64,000 bases of DNA from an uncultured Porphyromonadaceae bacterium (GCA_900548975.1 URMS01000005.1:62001-126000), one strand, 5' to 3'. Shown: positions 17,827 to 25,749, numbered from the stretch's first letter. Translations and numbers: made by a program. Notes: generated from the letters alone by a model not told the origin.

Positions 17827-19263
17827 GTGATGGAAAGAAGATATAACATAAGCGTTTCATTAGAGGGATATACCGATAAGAACAGTATTAAGTGGCAGAC
17901 AGTAAAATATAAGCAGTGGTCTCTTACGATTGATGAACTAACCAGATTGATTAAGTATGGATATTGCTTTTGCCATTGCTTCCATACTCGTTCTAATGCG
18001 TTTGGATTGAATGAGAAAACAGACACCAATTTCAGAGAGGCAAATATGGTGTTTGTTGATATTGATGACAGCATCATATCAATGAGTGATTTTATAACTA
18101 AATTATCATACAAACCCACAATCGCTTATACCACTCCAAACAACCATAGCGAGAAGTCAAATTACCTTTACCGATTCAGATTATGTTATATCGTTGAGAG
18201 TCCAATTAAAGACATTAACACATACAAAGGAGTGTATGAGGGTATAATGCATCACATCTCAAAGGATATTGAGGGTTTTGTATGTAAGGACAACTGCGGC
18301 CGTAGCCCCTCACAGCAATTCAGTGGTAATGGCAGTGGGAATTGCGAAGTGTATGTTTCCAATGTCATTTATAATAGTCAGGAGCTTGCTATATCAGTCA
18401 TTGTGGGCACAAAACAAGCAAAATGCAACAAACTGCGCAATGCTGAGATTGTTGCAACTGACAACCAAATGTTGAGGGATTTAAGGGATATGAAGCCATT
18501 AGATTTTATCGCTAAGTATCGCAATACTTATTCATTATATGAAAGCACACCATTGGAGTATCATGATGGTTATGCAATTCTTCCCAAAGATTACACCATG
18601 ATAAAGAGAGCATGGTATTGGGATAACTTTATCAAGAAGGATGGAACTGTAAATTACTTCAGCAAGCCCAAACGGCTGAGAGATGGGGATAAACGCAAAA
18701 AGAAACTTTATACCTCTGCATTGATACGCAAACAGATACTACCATCTGTATCGTTTGAGCATCTTCTTCTCAATTTAGTGTGGGATCGGGAACAGTATTA
18801 TGACAATTCAGACAATGAACTAAATAACAACAGACTGATTGATATTTGCAGAAGGGTTATAGCCACTCCATTAGAAGAAATCAAACTGAAAAGGTATCGC
18901 CCTAAAGATTACGAAGTAGATAAAGAGTATTGTAGAGAACATGGCATAACGCCCAACGAAATGAAGAATAGAGTGAGAAAACATCTTAAAGACATGGAGA
19001 TAGGTGAATCTTATGATTGCTCCATGTCAGTAGCGGAAAATTTGATTATGTTGAAAAAATTGGGAGTAAAAGTTGGTAAGAGTAGGCTCTATGAGTGGTG
19101 CAGAGAAAATGGGATTGAAACTAACCCCAAACGGACACAACACGCAGAGCAAAATACTGATTACGTGGATTTAAAAGTATGTACCGCGCAATACTATGTT
19201 TGCAGTTCAATAGAGCAGAAGAAAGTATTAAAAGAAAAAATTTACTCGTTTTCAGCAGCTTGA
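17827..19263 (+). CDS. Probable primase/replication protein of the element
   Basis: A 478-residue protein. The N-terminal half resembles an archaeo-eukaryotic-type primase domain: the acidic motif MVFVDIDDS (about residues 74-82) is followed by PTIAYTTPNNHSEKSN and RFRLCYIVESPI (about 97-130), the pattern seen in phage and plasmid primases. The C-terminal part (about 360-440) is helical with a likely HTH (SVAENLIMLKKLGVKVGKSRLYEWCRENG). No helicase Walker motifs are present. It would make the element able to prime its own replication after excision. The 3' end overlaps the convergent gene at 19242 by 22 bp. Confidence 0.5.
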   Translation: MMERRYNISVSLEGYTDKNSIKWQTVKYKQWSLTIDELTRLIKYGYCFCHCFHTRSNAFGLNEKTDTNFREANMVFVDIDDSIISMSDFITKLSYKPTIAYTTPNNHSEKSNYLYRFRLCYIVESPIKDINTYKGVYEGIMHHISKDIEGFVCKDNCGRSPSQQFSGNGSGNCEVYVSNVIYNSQELAISVIVGTKQAKCNKLRNAEIVATDNQMLRDLRDMKPLDFIAKYRNTYSLYESTPLEYHDGYAILPKDYTMIKRAWYWDNFIKKDGTVNYFSKPKRLRDGDKRKKKLYTSALIRKQILPSVSFEHLLLNLVWDREQYYDNSDNELNNNRLIDICRRVIATPLEEIKLKRYRPKDYEVDKEYCREHGITPNEMKNRVRKHLKDMEIGESYDCSMSVAENLIMLKKLGVKVGKSRLYEWCRENGIETNPKRTQHAEQNTDYVDLKVCTAQYYVCSSIEQKKVLKEKIYSFSAA

Positions 19264-19505
19264 CTATCTTGTTTCTTACGGCCTCTATTGCCTGACTTTT
19301 GAAGAAGCACACCCTTTCTAATGATGCATTTTGAATTTGAATATGGCTTATCAGCAGATAGGCCATAATTTCTTAATGCCCCATACCCAATACCCAACTC
19401 TTGAGGGGTATAGTATTCAAATAGATTGGCGATAGAACCATAGTAATGATGTTCACCATTGCTTAATTCAAGATGTATTACAGTTCGTTCTTTTTCAGTT
19501 GCCAT
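19242..19505 (-). CDS. Small mobile-element protein, 87 residues
   Basis: A short protein starting MATEKERTVIHLELSNGEHHYYGS and ending in a basic tail (GNRGRKKQDSQ). It may be a small winged or AP2-like DNA-binding fold, but I cannot assign it. It is the only minus-strand gene in the element and overlaps the end of the primase-like gene tail to tail. Its own -7 box lies 20 bp upstream. Confidence 0.55.
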   Translation of the reverse strand: MATEKERTVIHLELSNGEHHYYGSIANLFEYYTPQELGIGYGALRNYGLSADKPYSNSKCIIRKGVLLQKSGNRGRKKQDSQAAENE

Positions 19506-19524
19506 GATTTATTTAATTAAAGCG

Positions 19525-19532
19525 CAAAGATA
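19525..19532 (-). promoter_or_regulatory. -7 element TATCTTTG for the gene at 19505
   Basis: Minus-strand TATCTTTG placed 20 bp upstream of the ATG at 19505, giving a very short leader. Confidence 0.5.
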
Positions 19533-19567
19533 ACCACAAAATTACACATACCAAATAAATGTCATCA

Positions 19568-19624
19568 ATTTAAGATTCTTTAGCTCGCAAAAGTTGCATG
19601 TATTTAATTATTGTCATATCTTTG
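19568..19624 (+). promoter_or_regulatory. Promoter with upstream element shared with 20082
   Basis: TTGC at 19594-19597, a 19-bp spacer and TATCTTTG at 19617-19624 form the promoter. Upstream, ATTTAAGATTCTTTAGCT (19568-19585) is identical to 20082-20099 before the next gene, with GTCAT just before it in both, so both promoters probably answer to one regulator. Confidence 0.6.
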
Positions 19625-19663
19625 CATTGTCAAACAGAAACAATAATATAACACCACAACAAT

Positions 19664-20005
19664 ATGAATGCTCTTACAATCAGCACCAACAACATCGTGA
19701 ACAACATCGCAAAGGTACTCACAAAATCAGAGTGCATTGATACACCAACAGCAATCAGCAAGGGACTGATACTTGAAACTCTTAAAAAGCGTATGATGCG
19801 TGGAGAGGTGGTAAGGTTCTGTTATCAGAAACTCAATGGCGAAATCAGAACAGCAGTTGGGACACTCCAAACACAAGCAGTAGAAGCAAATATAGCAGGC
19901 ACTGGCATTCCCAAAAGATTCTATGGAATGTTTGCCTATATTGACCTTGAGAAAATGGCGTGGAGAGGTTTTAAGGAAGAAAGGATAATTGGTATTGTGG
20001 ATTGA
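19664..20005 (+). CDS. SH3-like beta-barrel protein (DUF2693 type)
   Basis: A 113-residue protein with an N-terminal helical part and a C-terminal small beta-barrel (about 40-112: RGEVVRFCYQKLNGEIRTAVGTL...RFYGMFAYIDLEKMAWRGFKEERIIGI). I recognise this as the DUF2693 type found in Bacteroides mobile elements; function unknown. A short terminator follows at 20028. Confidence 0.65.
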   Translation: MNALTISTNNIVNNIAKVLTKSECIDTPTAISKGLILETLKKRMMRGEVVRFCYQKLNGEIRTAVGTLQTQAVEANIAGTGIPKRFYGMFAYIDLEKMAWRGFKEERIIGIVD

Positions 20006-20027
20006 GAGAAACTAAGAAGCACATAGC

Positions 20028-20050
20028 GGGAGGTCATATCGGCCTCCTTT
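20028..20050 (+). terminator. Short terminator
   Basis: GGAGGTC (20028-20034) and GGCCTCC (20040-20046) can form a short stem, followed by TTTT. It lies 22 bp after the DUF2693-type gene. Confidence 0.55.
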
Positions 20051-20081
20051 TCATATTACACAATTTCAAAATATGTCATAT

Positions 20082-20138
20082 ATTTAAGATTCTTTAGCTA
20101 TGAAAATTTGTTGCATTTATTGAATATATGTAACTTTG
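20082..20138 (+). promoter_or_regulatory. Promoter with upstream element shared with 19568
   Basis: TTTG at 20107-20110, a 20-bp spacer, then TAACTTTG at 20131-20138. The 18-bp element ATTTAAGATTCTTTAGCT lies at 20082-20099. Transcription would start near 20145, so the in-frame codon at 20108 is not the start of the next gene. Confidence 0.6.
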
Positions 20139-20161
20139 TAGTGCAATTAAAACTCAATGAT

Positions 20162-20485
20162 ATGACAACGACAAACGACATAATAAGCAACGCACTTTCA
20201 ATCCTCAAAGGACATGACTTCTATTGGATGATGGATGATTACGCTTACACAAATGGCACAATGAAAAGTGCAGAGGCTAATATGCGTTATTTCGTTAAAA
20301 CTATCAAGGAGCTTCCCACAGACCTCTACGAGTTAATGAGATCATTGTGGATGGCAGAATACAACTACTGTGGTTGTTTTCGCCCAGGGTGGACTTCTGA
20401 AGAAGCACCCAAATACAAAGAGGAAATTGAAAGACTGAGGGCTGAAGTGGAAAACTATATAACACCAATGCCTATGGTTGCTTAA
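20162..20485 (+). CDS. Small acidic mobile-element protein, 107 residues
   Basis: Unknown function. Helical and acidic, with many aromatic residues (FYWMMDDYAYTNG, LWMAEYNYCGCFRPGWTSEEAP). The start at 20162 follows the promoter at 20107-20138. It shares its promoter-upstream element with the DUF2693-type gene and is likely co-regulated with it. Confidence 0.55.
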   Translation: MTTTNDIISNALSILKGHDFYWMMDDYAYTNGTMKSAEANMRYFVKTIKELPTDLYELMRSLWMAEYNYCGCFRPGWTSEEAPKYKEEIERLRAEVENYITPMPMVA

Positions 20486-20644
20486 TCAGATTCCATTTCA
20501 GATGTATATAGCTTTCTTCTTTTTTTTTATATTATTCTGAAATGGAACATTCACTAATTCATAGAACTGAATATAATCTCAAAATCAGATACTTGATATA
20601 AACGTGACAATAATATCAATCACTAACATTAAAAATCTACGAAA

Positions 20645-21232
20645 ATGAGCGTCAGAAACAGTCATACGACAGCAGATTACCTTGATTGGAATACCATGCT
20701 CAACCTCATCAGAAAACTGTACAGAGATGGAGATTACAGAATGTCTTTATTCATTGGTGCAGGTTGTTTCTTTGGTTTGCGTGTGAGTGATTTGAGAAAA
20801 CTCACATGGGGTATGTTGTTGCAGGATGATAAGTTTGTTGTCAATGAACAGAAAACGAGTAAGAGGCGTGTTGTTAAAATCAACTCAGATTTTCAGAAGC
20901 ATATCAAACAGTGTTATGAGGCACTGAATATTCAAGATATGGATGAGGCTTGTTTCCTATCTCGCAAAAATGCAGTGATGACTACACAGCGTATCAATGT
21001 CAGATTAAAAGAGATTAAGAGGCGTTATAATGTGAAGATTGACAATTTCTCTTGCCACAGTCTGCGCAAGGCTTTTGGCCGTAAAGTTTTTGAATCGTCA
21101 GGAGAAAACGCACAGATGGCACTTGTAAAACTCTCAGAACTATTCAACCATTCAAGCGTGGCAATTACTAAAATCTATCTTGGATTACGAGAAAAAGAGT
21201 TGCTTGAGACCTATGATCTGTTAGATTTTTAA
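20645..21232 (+). CDS. Short tyrosine recombinase, catalytic domain only
   Basis: A 195-residue protein equal to the catalytic domain of tyrosine recombinases: Arg in CFFGLRVSDLRKLTW, His-x-x-Arg in CHSLRKAFGR, His in FNHSSVAITKIYLGL with Tyr nine residues on. It lacks both the arm-binding and the core-binding domains, which the integrase at 14717 has. It could be an accessory recombinase, a regulator or an inverting enzyme. The region just upstream (20486-20644) is AT-rich without another gene. Confidence 0.85.
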   Translation: MSVRNSHTTADYLDWNTMLNLIRKLYRDGDYRMSLFIGAGCFFGLRVSDLRKLTWGMLLQDDKFVVNEQKTSKRRVVKINSDFQKHIKQCYEALNIQDMDEACFLSRKNAVMTTQRINVRLKEIKRRYNVKIDNFSCHSLRKAFGRKVFESSGENAQMALVKLSELFNHSSVAITKIYLGLREKELLETYDLLDF

Positions 21233-21286
21233 GTAGCAGCTATTAAATAATCGCCACAATAAGAGCGTATTTCCAAAGAAAATTGC

Positions 21287-21294
21287 TATCTTTG
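21287..21294 (+). promoter_or_regulatory. -7 element TATCTTTG before the structured RNA
   Basis: TATCTTTG at 21287-21294. Transcription would start near 21300, exactly where the foldable region begins, although the next gene starts only at 21600. The -33 element is weak (TTTC at 21270). Confidence 0.55.
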
Positions 21295-21297
21295 CAT

Positions 21298-21590
21298 CGT
21301 GATTCCCAAAGGAGTCACGGACATATTGAAGAAGCGTTTTCGCATCATCTATCGGTTAAAGCCTAGGAAACTATAACCAATGAGATAAGGATGATGATGG
21401 AAGTACGCTCCTTTTGGCTTGCATTTCATAACAAATGAGATACGGTCAAAGTGGAGTTTGCTACCCTTATCAGTATCTCATACCCTTCCTAGGCGGTAAA
21501 CCGATTGATAAGTGGAAAGTGGCTCCACTTCTTTTATGTGTTTACCAATCATTCACTATCAAAAGCATCGCAGAGCCATAGATGCAGAGG
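21298..21590 (+). ncRNA. Candidate structured RNA or long leader
   Basis: About 290 nt without a convincing ORF but with strong pairing. A long-range helix joins ATCGGTT...GCCTAGGAA (21351-21357, 21361-21369) to TTCCTAGGC...AACCGAT (21486-21494, 21499-21505). Inside it, ATGAGATAC (21435-21443) pairs with GTATCTCAT (21473-21481), while GATAAGG (21384-21390) pairs with CCTTATC (21465-21471), which crosses the former and would make a pseudoknot. ATGAGATA also occurs at 21380-21387, so two copies compete for one partner. Further hairpins: GTGATTCC/GGAGTCAC at the 5' end, AAGTGG/CCACTT before CTTTT near 21517-21534, and GCATC/GATGC at 21565-21585. It may be a free RNA or the leader of the zinc-ribbon gene. 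Confidence 0.5.
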
Positions 21591-21599
21591 TACAAGCTT

Positions 21600-22427
21600 A
21601 TGGCATTAATAAATTGTCCAGAGTGTGGACATCAGATGTCTGACACTGCAGAAAAATGCCCCAACTGTGGGTATAGAATAAATGTATCACACTCTCATCC
21701 CCCTAAATACATCTTTGCGATTATATTGTTAGTGGGTATAGTGATTTTGTCATTTGCCATTGGGTTGATCATGAATTTTAGTCTGGATACAATCTGTTAT
21801 GGCGATGATGATTTTATTATTGGTCTAAGTGTTTTCATAATTACTGTGATTGCGTTATTGGCTGGTGGCTGGTTCTTTAAGAAACGTAACAGATTTGCAT
21901 TGACTTCAGCAATTGTTGTATCAATTGTTTTTACAGTAGGATTGTTGATTATGATTCTTTCGTTAGGTATGGAGAGTAAAGGTCAGCGATATTTAAGAAG
22001 AAATGGCGAATACGTGGGGAACCGAACTGAAAATGCTATTCCTAACAAGAATAATGCTACGACAACTAACTCAGATGTTCAATTAGGAAATGGTGTAGCG
22101 AATGAAGAATCAGCGCCTGTTGGCACTTATCAAGTAACTGATAAAGCTGGCAATAAATGGCTTATTAGTGTCAATGAGGATGAAACAATCGTCATTGAAG
22201 GAACCGATAATAGTGCCTATTATGGCTCATGGCATCTTTATAAGGGTAAAATTGAAACATCCTTTACTTCTGACGGTTACATTTACCCACCGTTAATCTT
22301 CCCAAATTCTGAATCAACAGATGGAATGTATCTTGTAATTGACTTAAAAGAAGATTACATCTATGCATCCAATTCTGCGAAATCCAAAAATCCAAGAAAA
22401 AGACTTCCGATTTCTAAGGTCAAATAA
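21600..22427 (+). CDS. Zinc-ribbon membrane protein
   Basis: A 275-residue protein. The N-terminal zinc ribbon CPECG...CPNCG (residues 6-26) is followed by three hydrophobic helices (about 38-60, 70-88, 98-123). A polar linker rich in Asn and Thr leads to a C-terminal beta-rich domain (about 180-270) that looks like a small lipocalin or sandwich fold (YQVTDKAGNKWLISVNEDETIVIEGTD). The ATG at 21600 is chosen over 21582. The cargo role is unknown; the preceding structured RNA may control it. Confidence 0.6.
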   Translation: MALINCPECGHQMSDTAEKCPNCGYRINVSHSHPPKYIFAIILLVGIVILSFAIGLIMNFSLDTICYGDDDFIIGLSVFIITVIALLAGGWFFKKRNRFALTSAIVVSIVFTVGLLIMILSLGMESKGQRYLRRNGEYVGNRTENAIPNKNNATTTNSDVQLGNGVANEESAPVGTYQVTDKAGNKWLISVNEDETIVIEGTDNSAYYGSWHLYKGKIETSFTSDGYIYPPLIFPNSESTDGMYLVIDLKEDYIYASNSAKSKNPRKRLPISKVK

Positions 22428-22434
22428 AACTATA

Positions 22435-22488
22435 ATGGTGTGTGGTTCAGGCAAACGATGTTTGCCGAAATCACGCACCTTAACACCA
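22435..22488 (+). promoter_or_regulatory. Hairpin upstream of the Sel1 lipoprotein gene
   Basis: A perfect 7-bp stem GGCAAAC/GTTTGCC lies inside a longer imperfect stem, GGTGTGTGGTTC with GAAATCACGCACC. It has no T tract, so it is more likely an mRNA processing or regulatory hairpin than a terminator. Confidence 0.45.
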
Positions 22489-22496
22489 TAAGAGAA

Positions 22497-23264
22497 ATGA
22501 GGAAATATATCAATTTTTTGCTTTGTCTTTGTCTAGTTCTCGTTACTGCTTGCAACTCAAAGCATACAAATAACTCAACCAAAACAGAAAACTCCACAGA
22601 TGCCACAGAACTTTATAAAAAAGGCGTTGAAGCCCTTGGCAAGCAAGATTACGAACAAGCAATGATACTATTCATAAAAGCTTCTGATATGGGAAATGCG
22701 GAGGCTATGAACGATTTGGGCGTAATGTACTCAGAGGGTATTGGAGTAACACAAGATTATCTTAAAGCGTTTGAATGGTATAACAAAGCTGCTCAATTAG
22801 GTTTACCAGTTGCACAAGCAAGCCTAGGCATTTGCTATCAGTTTGGAGAAGGAACAGATATAGACTTACAGAAGGCTATTGAATGGTATAATAAAAGTGC
22901 TGAACAAGGAGATGCAAGGGCGCAGTATAATCTTGGTAATTGCTACTTCTTTGGTGACGGTGTTGTTAAGGATTACAAGACTGCAAACAAATGGTATCTG
23001 AAATCAGCAGAACAAGGATATGCAATGGCGCAATACTGTATTGGAATGTCTTATTACTTTGGAGATGGAATCAATCAAGATTATAAAGAAGCTGTAAAAT
23101 GGTTTAATCTTTCGGCAGAACAAGGATATGACAAAGCACAATATAGCTTAGGACTATGCTATTCCAAAGGTAGAGGCGTAAAGCAAGATACCAATATGGC
23201 ATTGAAATATTATACTCTTGCGGCTAAACAAGGAAATGAAAAAGCCATTAAAGCATTAGAATGA
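22497..23264 (+). CDS. Sel1-repeat lipoprotein
   Basis: A 255-residue lipoprotein. The signal ends LVLVTAC with the lipidated Cys at about residue 18. A Ser/Thr/Asn linker follows, then about six Sel1-type TPR repeats of 36 residues, each with the pattern A...LG.CY..G.G...D...A..WY.KAA.QG. Sel1 repeats mediate protein contacts. The start at 22497 is chosen because the frame before it (22440) carries no signal peptide. It may follow the zinc-ribbon gene in one transcript. A 14-bp inverted repeat overlaps its stop codon. Confidence 0.8.
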   Translation: MRKYINFLLCLCLVLVTACNSKHTNNSTKTENSTDATELYKKGVEALGKQDYEQAMILFIKASDMGNAEAMNDLGVMYSEGIGVTQDYLKAFEWYNKAAQLGLPVAQASLGICYQFGEGTDIDLQKAIEWYNKSAEQGDARAQYNLGNCYFFGDGVVKDYKTANKWYLKSAEQGYAMAQYCIGMSYYFGDGINQDYKEAVKWFNLSAEQGYDKAQYSLGLCYSKGRGVKQDTNMALKYYTLAAKQGNEKAIKALE

Positions 23265-23300
23265 CAATATTCACAAAAAGACATAAGTGAATATTGTCAT
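23261..23300. repeat. 14-bp perfect inverted repeat at the Sel1 gene end
   Basis: ATGACAATATTCAC (23261-23274) and GTGAATATTGTCAT (23287-23300) are perfect complements with a 12-nt loop. No T run follows, so it may stabilise mRNA or be a protein site. Confidence 0.6.
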
Positions 23301-23423
23301 ATCAGCGTAATCCACTGAAATATCGCAATATATCTCATATTTGAAGGTCGTTGAGGTCAGAAATGACTTTTACGACTTTCATTTTTATATATGTTTGCTC
23401 GTTTTTGAATGTTCAGATTGTGA

Positions 23424-23451
23424 TTTGATTATCATAATTTCATTAACTTTG
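23424..23451 (+). promoter_or_regulatory. Probable promoter of the XRE-NADAR gene
   Basis: TTTG at 23424-23427 and TAACTTTG at 23444-23451; the spacer of 16 bp is short. The start codon follows 20 bp later. The XRE domain of the product may bind here. Confidence 0.45.
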
Positions 23452-23470
23452 CAGTGTAAAAATCACAACA

Positions 23471-24652
23471 ATGAATCCAAAAGTTGAAAGCATCAAACGA
23501 CTGATAGCGGAAACGAATATTAGTCAGACGGAATTAGCGAAACGCAGTGGCATTGCGTTTGGTACTCTCAATCGTATCTTAAATGGGAAGCAACCACTTC
23601 AACCTAATACGGCTAAGAAGATTGCAGATGCTCTTGGATTACACCTAATAGACCTTATGGATGATGAGGTGGCAATACCTCAACAGAACTACAATATACA
23701 AGGGTATCTTGAGTATAATGGAGAGATAACAAAGATAACTTCATTAAAGCAGCTTGAAAAGTGGCTCTCTGACCTCAAAGAAGAAAATGAGATACCACAG
23801 CAAGCGAAACTCATTATCAAGCAAAACGAGGCGAACAAACGCAATATCAAGAAAAACAATCCTAACCAATCATATCATTTCAACATAGAAGATTTTGAGT
23901 TTGTTGATACCTACGATGCGACTTTATTAGATTGCTGGGCGTGGAAAACAGCAGACGATGAAAAGGATGGCGTAAGATTGGATTTGGGAAATCAGTGTAG
24001 TGGCTATGAGTTTGACTTTATGGGAGAGCATTTCTTCACAAATGAATCTCTTTACCTATGCGGACAATTCTCACAAGAGCCAACAGAAGAACTGAAACGT
24101 ATACAATATCAACTTCTCTATGAGAAAAACGGTTATACTGCAAAGAAAAAGATTAAAAACGCTCATAGAGATTTGATTAGAAGCGATTGGGATGAGGTTG
24201 CACCCCATTGGATGATGTATGTATGTTGGCAGAAGTGCTTGCATAATCAGCGATTTGCAGAATTGCTTAAATCCATACCTCGTGATGCCATATTGCTTGA
24301 AAACTCCACTACCATTCACGAAGGGACAAGTGTATTATGGGGAGCTAAGAACAAGGAAATTGAAGAAGCACGAAGCATTGTGGCAAGAGCAGCTGAACTT
24401 CAATATCTAAAACAGTGCAGAAAGAATGGTATCAGACCCAATAAAGCCGATGCGGAACAACGAGCCACAGAAGCGAGAAACAGTATTCATTATATAGGCC
24501 AATATAGTGGAGGTAAGAACTACATGGGTAAAATCCTTAAACGTTGCCAACTCGCTCTATTGGATGGCACGACACCCCAAATTGATACCGATCTGTTGAG
24601 GTCAAAGAAAATATATCTGTTTGGGAAATTACTAACATTTGAAAACGAATAA
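23471..24652 (+). CDS. XRE helix-turn-helix / NADAR fusion protein
   Basis: A 393-residue protein. Residues 5-62 are an XRE-type HTH (IKRLIAETNISQTELAKRSGIAFGTLNRILNG). A linker follows with a short segment LEYNGEITKITSLKQLEKWLSDL. From about 145 to the end is a domain I read as NADAR (YbiA-like): FTNESLYLCGQFS, W...CLHNQRFAELLKSIPRDAILLENS, SVLWGAKN and NYMGKILKRCQLAL match the family's end (WG...N.LG..LM..R). NADAR proteins are known to remove ADP-ribose from guanine and can act as antidotes of DarT-type toxins. The gene overlaps the next by one base, so they form an operon. Divergence from canonical YbiA is large, so function is inferred. Confidence 0.65.
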   Translation: MNPKVESIKRLIAETNISQTELAKRSGIAFGTLNRILNGKQPLQPNTAKKIADALGLHLIDLMDDEVAIPQQNYNIQGYLEYNGEITKITSLKQLEKWLSDLKEENEIPQQAKLIIKQNEANKRNIKKNNPNQSYHFNIEDFEFVDTYDATLLDCWAWKTADDEKDGVRLDLGNQCSGYEFDFMGEHFFTNESLYLCGQFSQEPTEELKRIQYQLLYEKNGYTAKKKIKNAHRDLIRSDWDEVAPHWMMYVCWQKCLHNQRFAELLKSIPRDAILLENSTTIHEGTSVLWGAKNKEIEEARSIVARAAELQYLKQCRKNGIRPNKADAEQRATEARNSIHYIGQYSGGKNYMGKILKRCQLALLDGTTPQIDTDLLRSKKIYLFGKLLTFENE

Positions 24653-25302
24653 TGAAAATTATGAATAAAGTTCAATTAATGACAATCCTAGTTGTGTTAG
24701 CTTGCATCTATGCGATTCTAACAATCAAATTGGATATATTTTGGCATATCGGTACAAGTAGTAATGCAGATAACATTAATGAAATTATACTTAATCTTTC
24801 ATATAGTATCTTAGCAGCTGTAATTTTCTATATCTTTATTGATGTTATACCATTCCATACTAAAAGGAAAAAAGTTAGGCAAGTCCTTTCAACCATGCTA
24901 AGTGGTATAAAATCTGACATTAGAGATGCAAAGAATGCGATTTATCTTCCACCATTTACAAACGTGGCAAAAACACAGAATGATTTTGTCTCAGATTTTG
25001 AAAATAAAGACATGATGGATGCTTATTGTTTGGGGATATATGGGTTTAAGAATCTGAGGGAATTTTTCAATCACAATAAAGTTCAGATCAGAAACTCTAT
25101 TCACAATGTCTTGAGCTATTCGGAATTTCTTACTGATATAGAAATAATGATATTAGCAGACATCAATTCTTCCAAGTATATCAATGAGCATTTCTTTGTA
25201 AAAGACTTTGATAATATTGAGGAACATCCTGATTTATATACTAACCAAAAGGAAATCGGGGAAAGCATCTTCCACATATCAGAATTAATTAGTAAGATAT
25301 GA
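24652..25302 (+). CDS. Two-helix membrane protein coupled to XRE-NADAR
   Basis: A 216-residue protein with hydrophobic helices at about 8-27 and 45-66, a basic stretch (HTKRKKVRQ) and a cytoplasmic domain of about 145 residues that I do not recognise. Its ATG shares a base with the stop of the XRE-NADAR gene (TAATG), so translation is coupled. Membrane protein plus nucleic-acid or ADP-ribose sensor pairs are common in anti-phage modules, but no effector motif is visible. It is the last gene before the element's right junction at 25471. Confidence 0.55.
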   Translation: MKIMNKVQLMTILVVLACIYAILTIKLDIFWHIGTSSNADNINEIILNLSYSILAAVIFYIFIDVIPFHTKRKKVRQVLSTMLSGIKSDIRDAKNAIYLPPFTNVAKTQNDFVSDFENKDMMDAYCLGIYGFKNLREFFNHNKVQIRNSIHNVLSYSEFLTDIEIMILADINSSKYINEHFFVKDFDNIEEHPDLYTNQKEIGESIFHISELISKI

Positions 25303-25470
25303 GAAATACTATGATTTGCACTCTAATCATTCAAACTATTTCTATTGAAGAAATATTCCCACAGAGGAGGAATATTGAATAGTGTTTTGCAGTTATTTAC
25401 AGTCCAATATTTGACCCCATATTTCATTTATTTAAACATATAATATTATATACCAATGCATTATTTTCGA

Positions 25471-25489
25471 TTCAACGAGGACGAGTATT
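25471..25489. other. Internal att-like core (right end of the first element)
   Basis: TTCAACGAGGACGAGTATT again codes for FNEDEY followed by a stop (TGA). It differs from 14533-14551 at two synonymous positions and shares 16 bp exactly with 30758-30773. TTAAGACTCGAAT follows at 25510-25522 and is also next to the third copy. Confidence 0.65.
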
Positions 25490-25533
25490 GATATAAAATC
25501 CGCCCGATTTTAAGACTCGAATAACTTATAAAC

Positions 25534-25577
25534 AAGCGATTGGCAAGCATCAAAATAAACTTGTCAATCGCTTTTTA
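25534..25577 (+). terminator. Terminator behind the internal att copy
   Basis: A 14-bp stem with one mismatch (25534-25547 with 25560-25573; AAGCGATTG/CAATCGCTT) is followed by TTTATTG. The 25303-25781 gap otherwise holds only the att copy and a palindrome at 25750; no gene is seen. Confidence 0.8.
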
Positions 25578-25749
25578 TTGCCTTTTATGTAAATAGTATA
25601 TTGCTGATGGTCAGGTGGTCGTGATAAATGCTTATAATAGTATTCGCATTTGTTTGTCAAAAAACACCATCATTTTCCAAGGTTTGTGAGTTGTGGGAGG
25701 TGGCTCTCACAAGACAGTATAATGGCATAATTGTGATGGTTTTTGTCAA

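Noticed and set aside
21298..21590. Retron or group II intron RNA
   Set aside because: No reverse transcriptase gene occurs in the window and no domain V-like hairpin was found.
21298..21590. tmRNA, RNase P RNA or 6S RNA
   Set aside because: No tag frame, no CCA end, none of the conserved RNase P words and no long single-bubble 6S shape.
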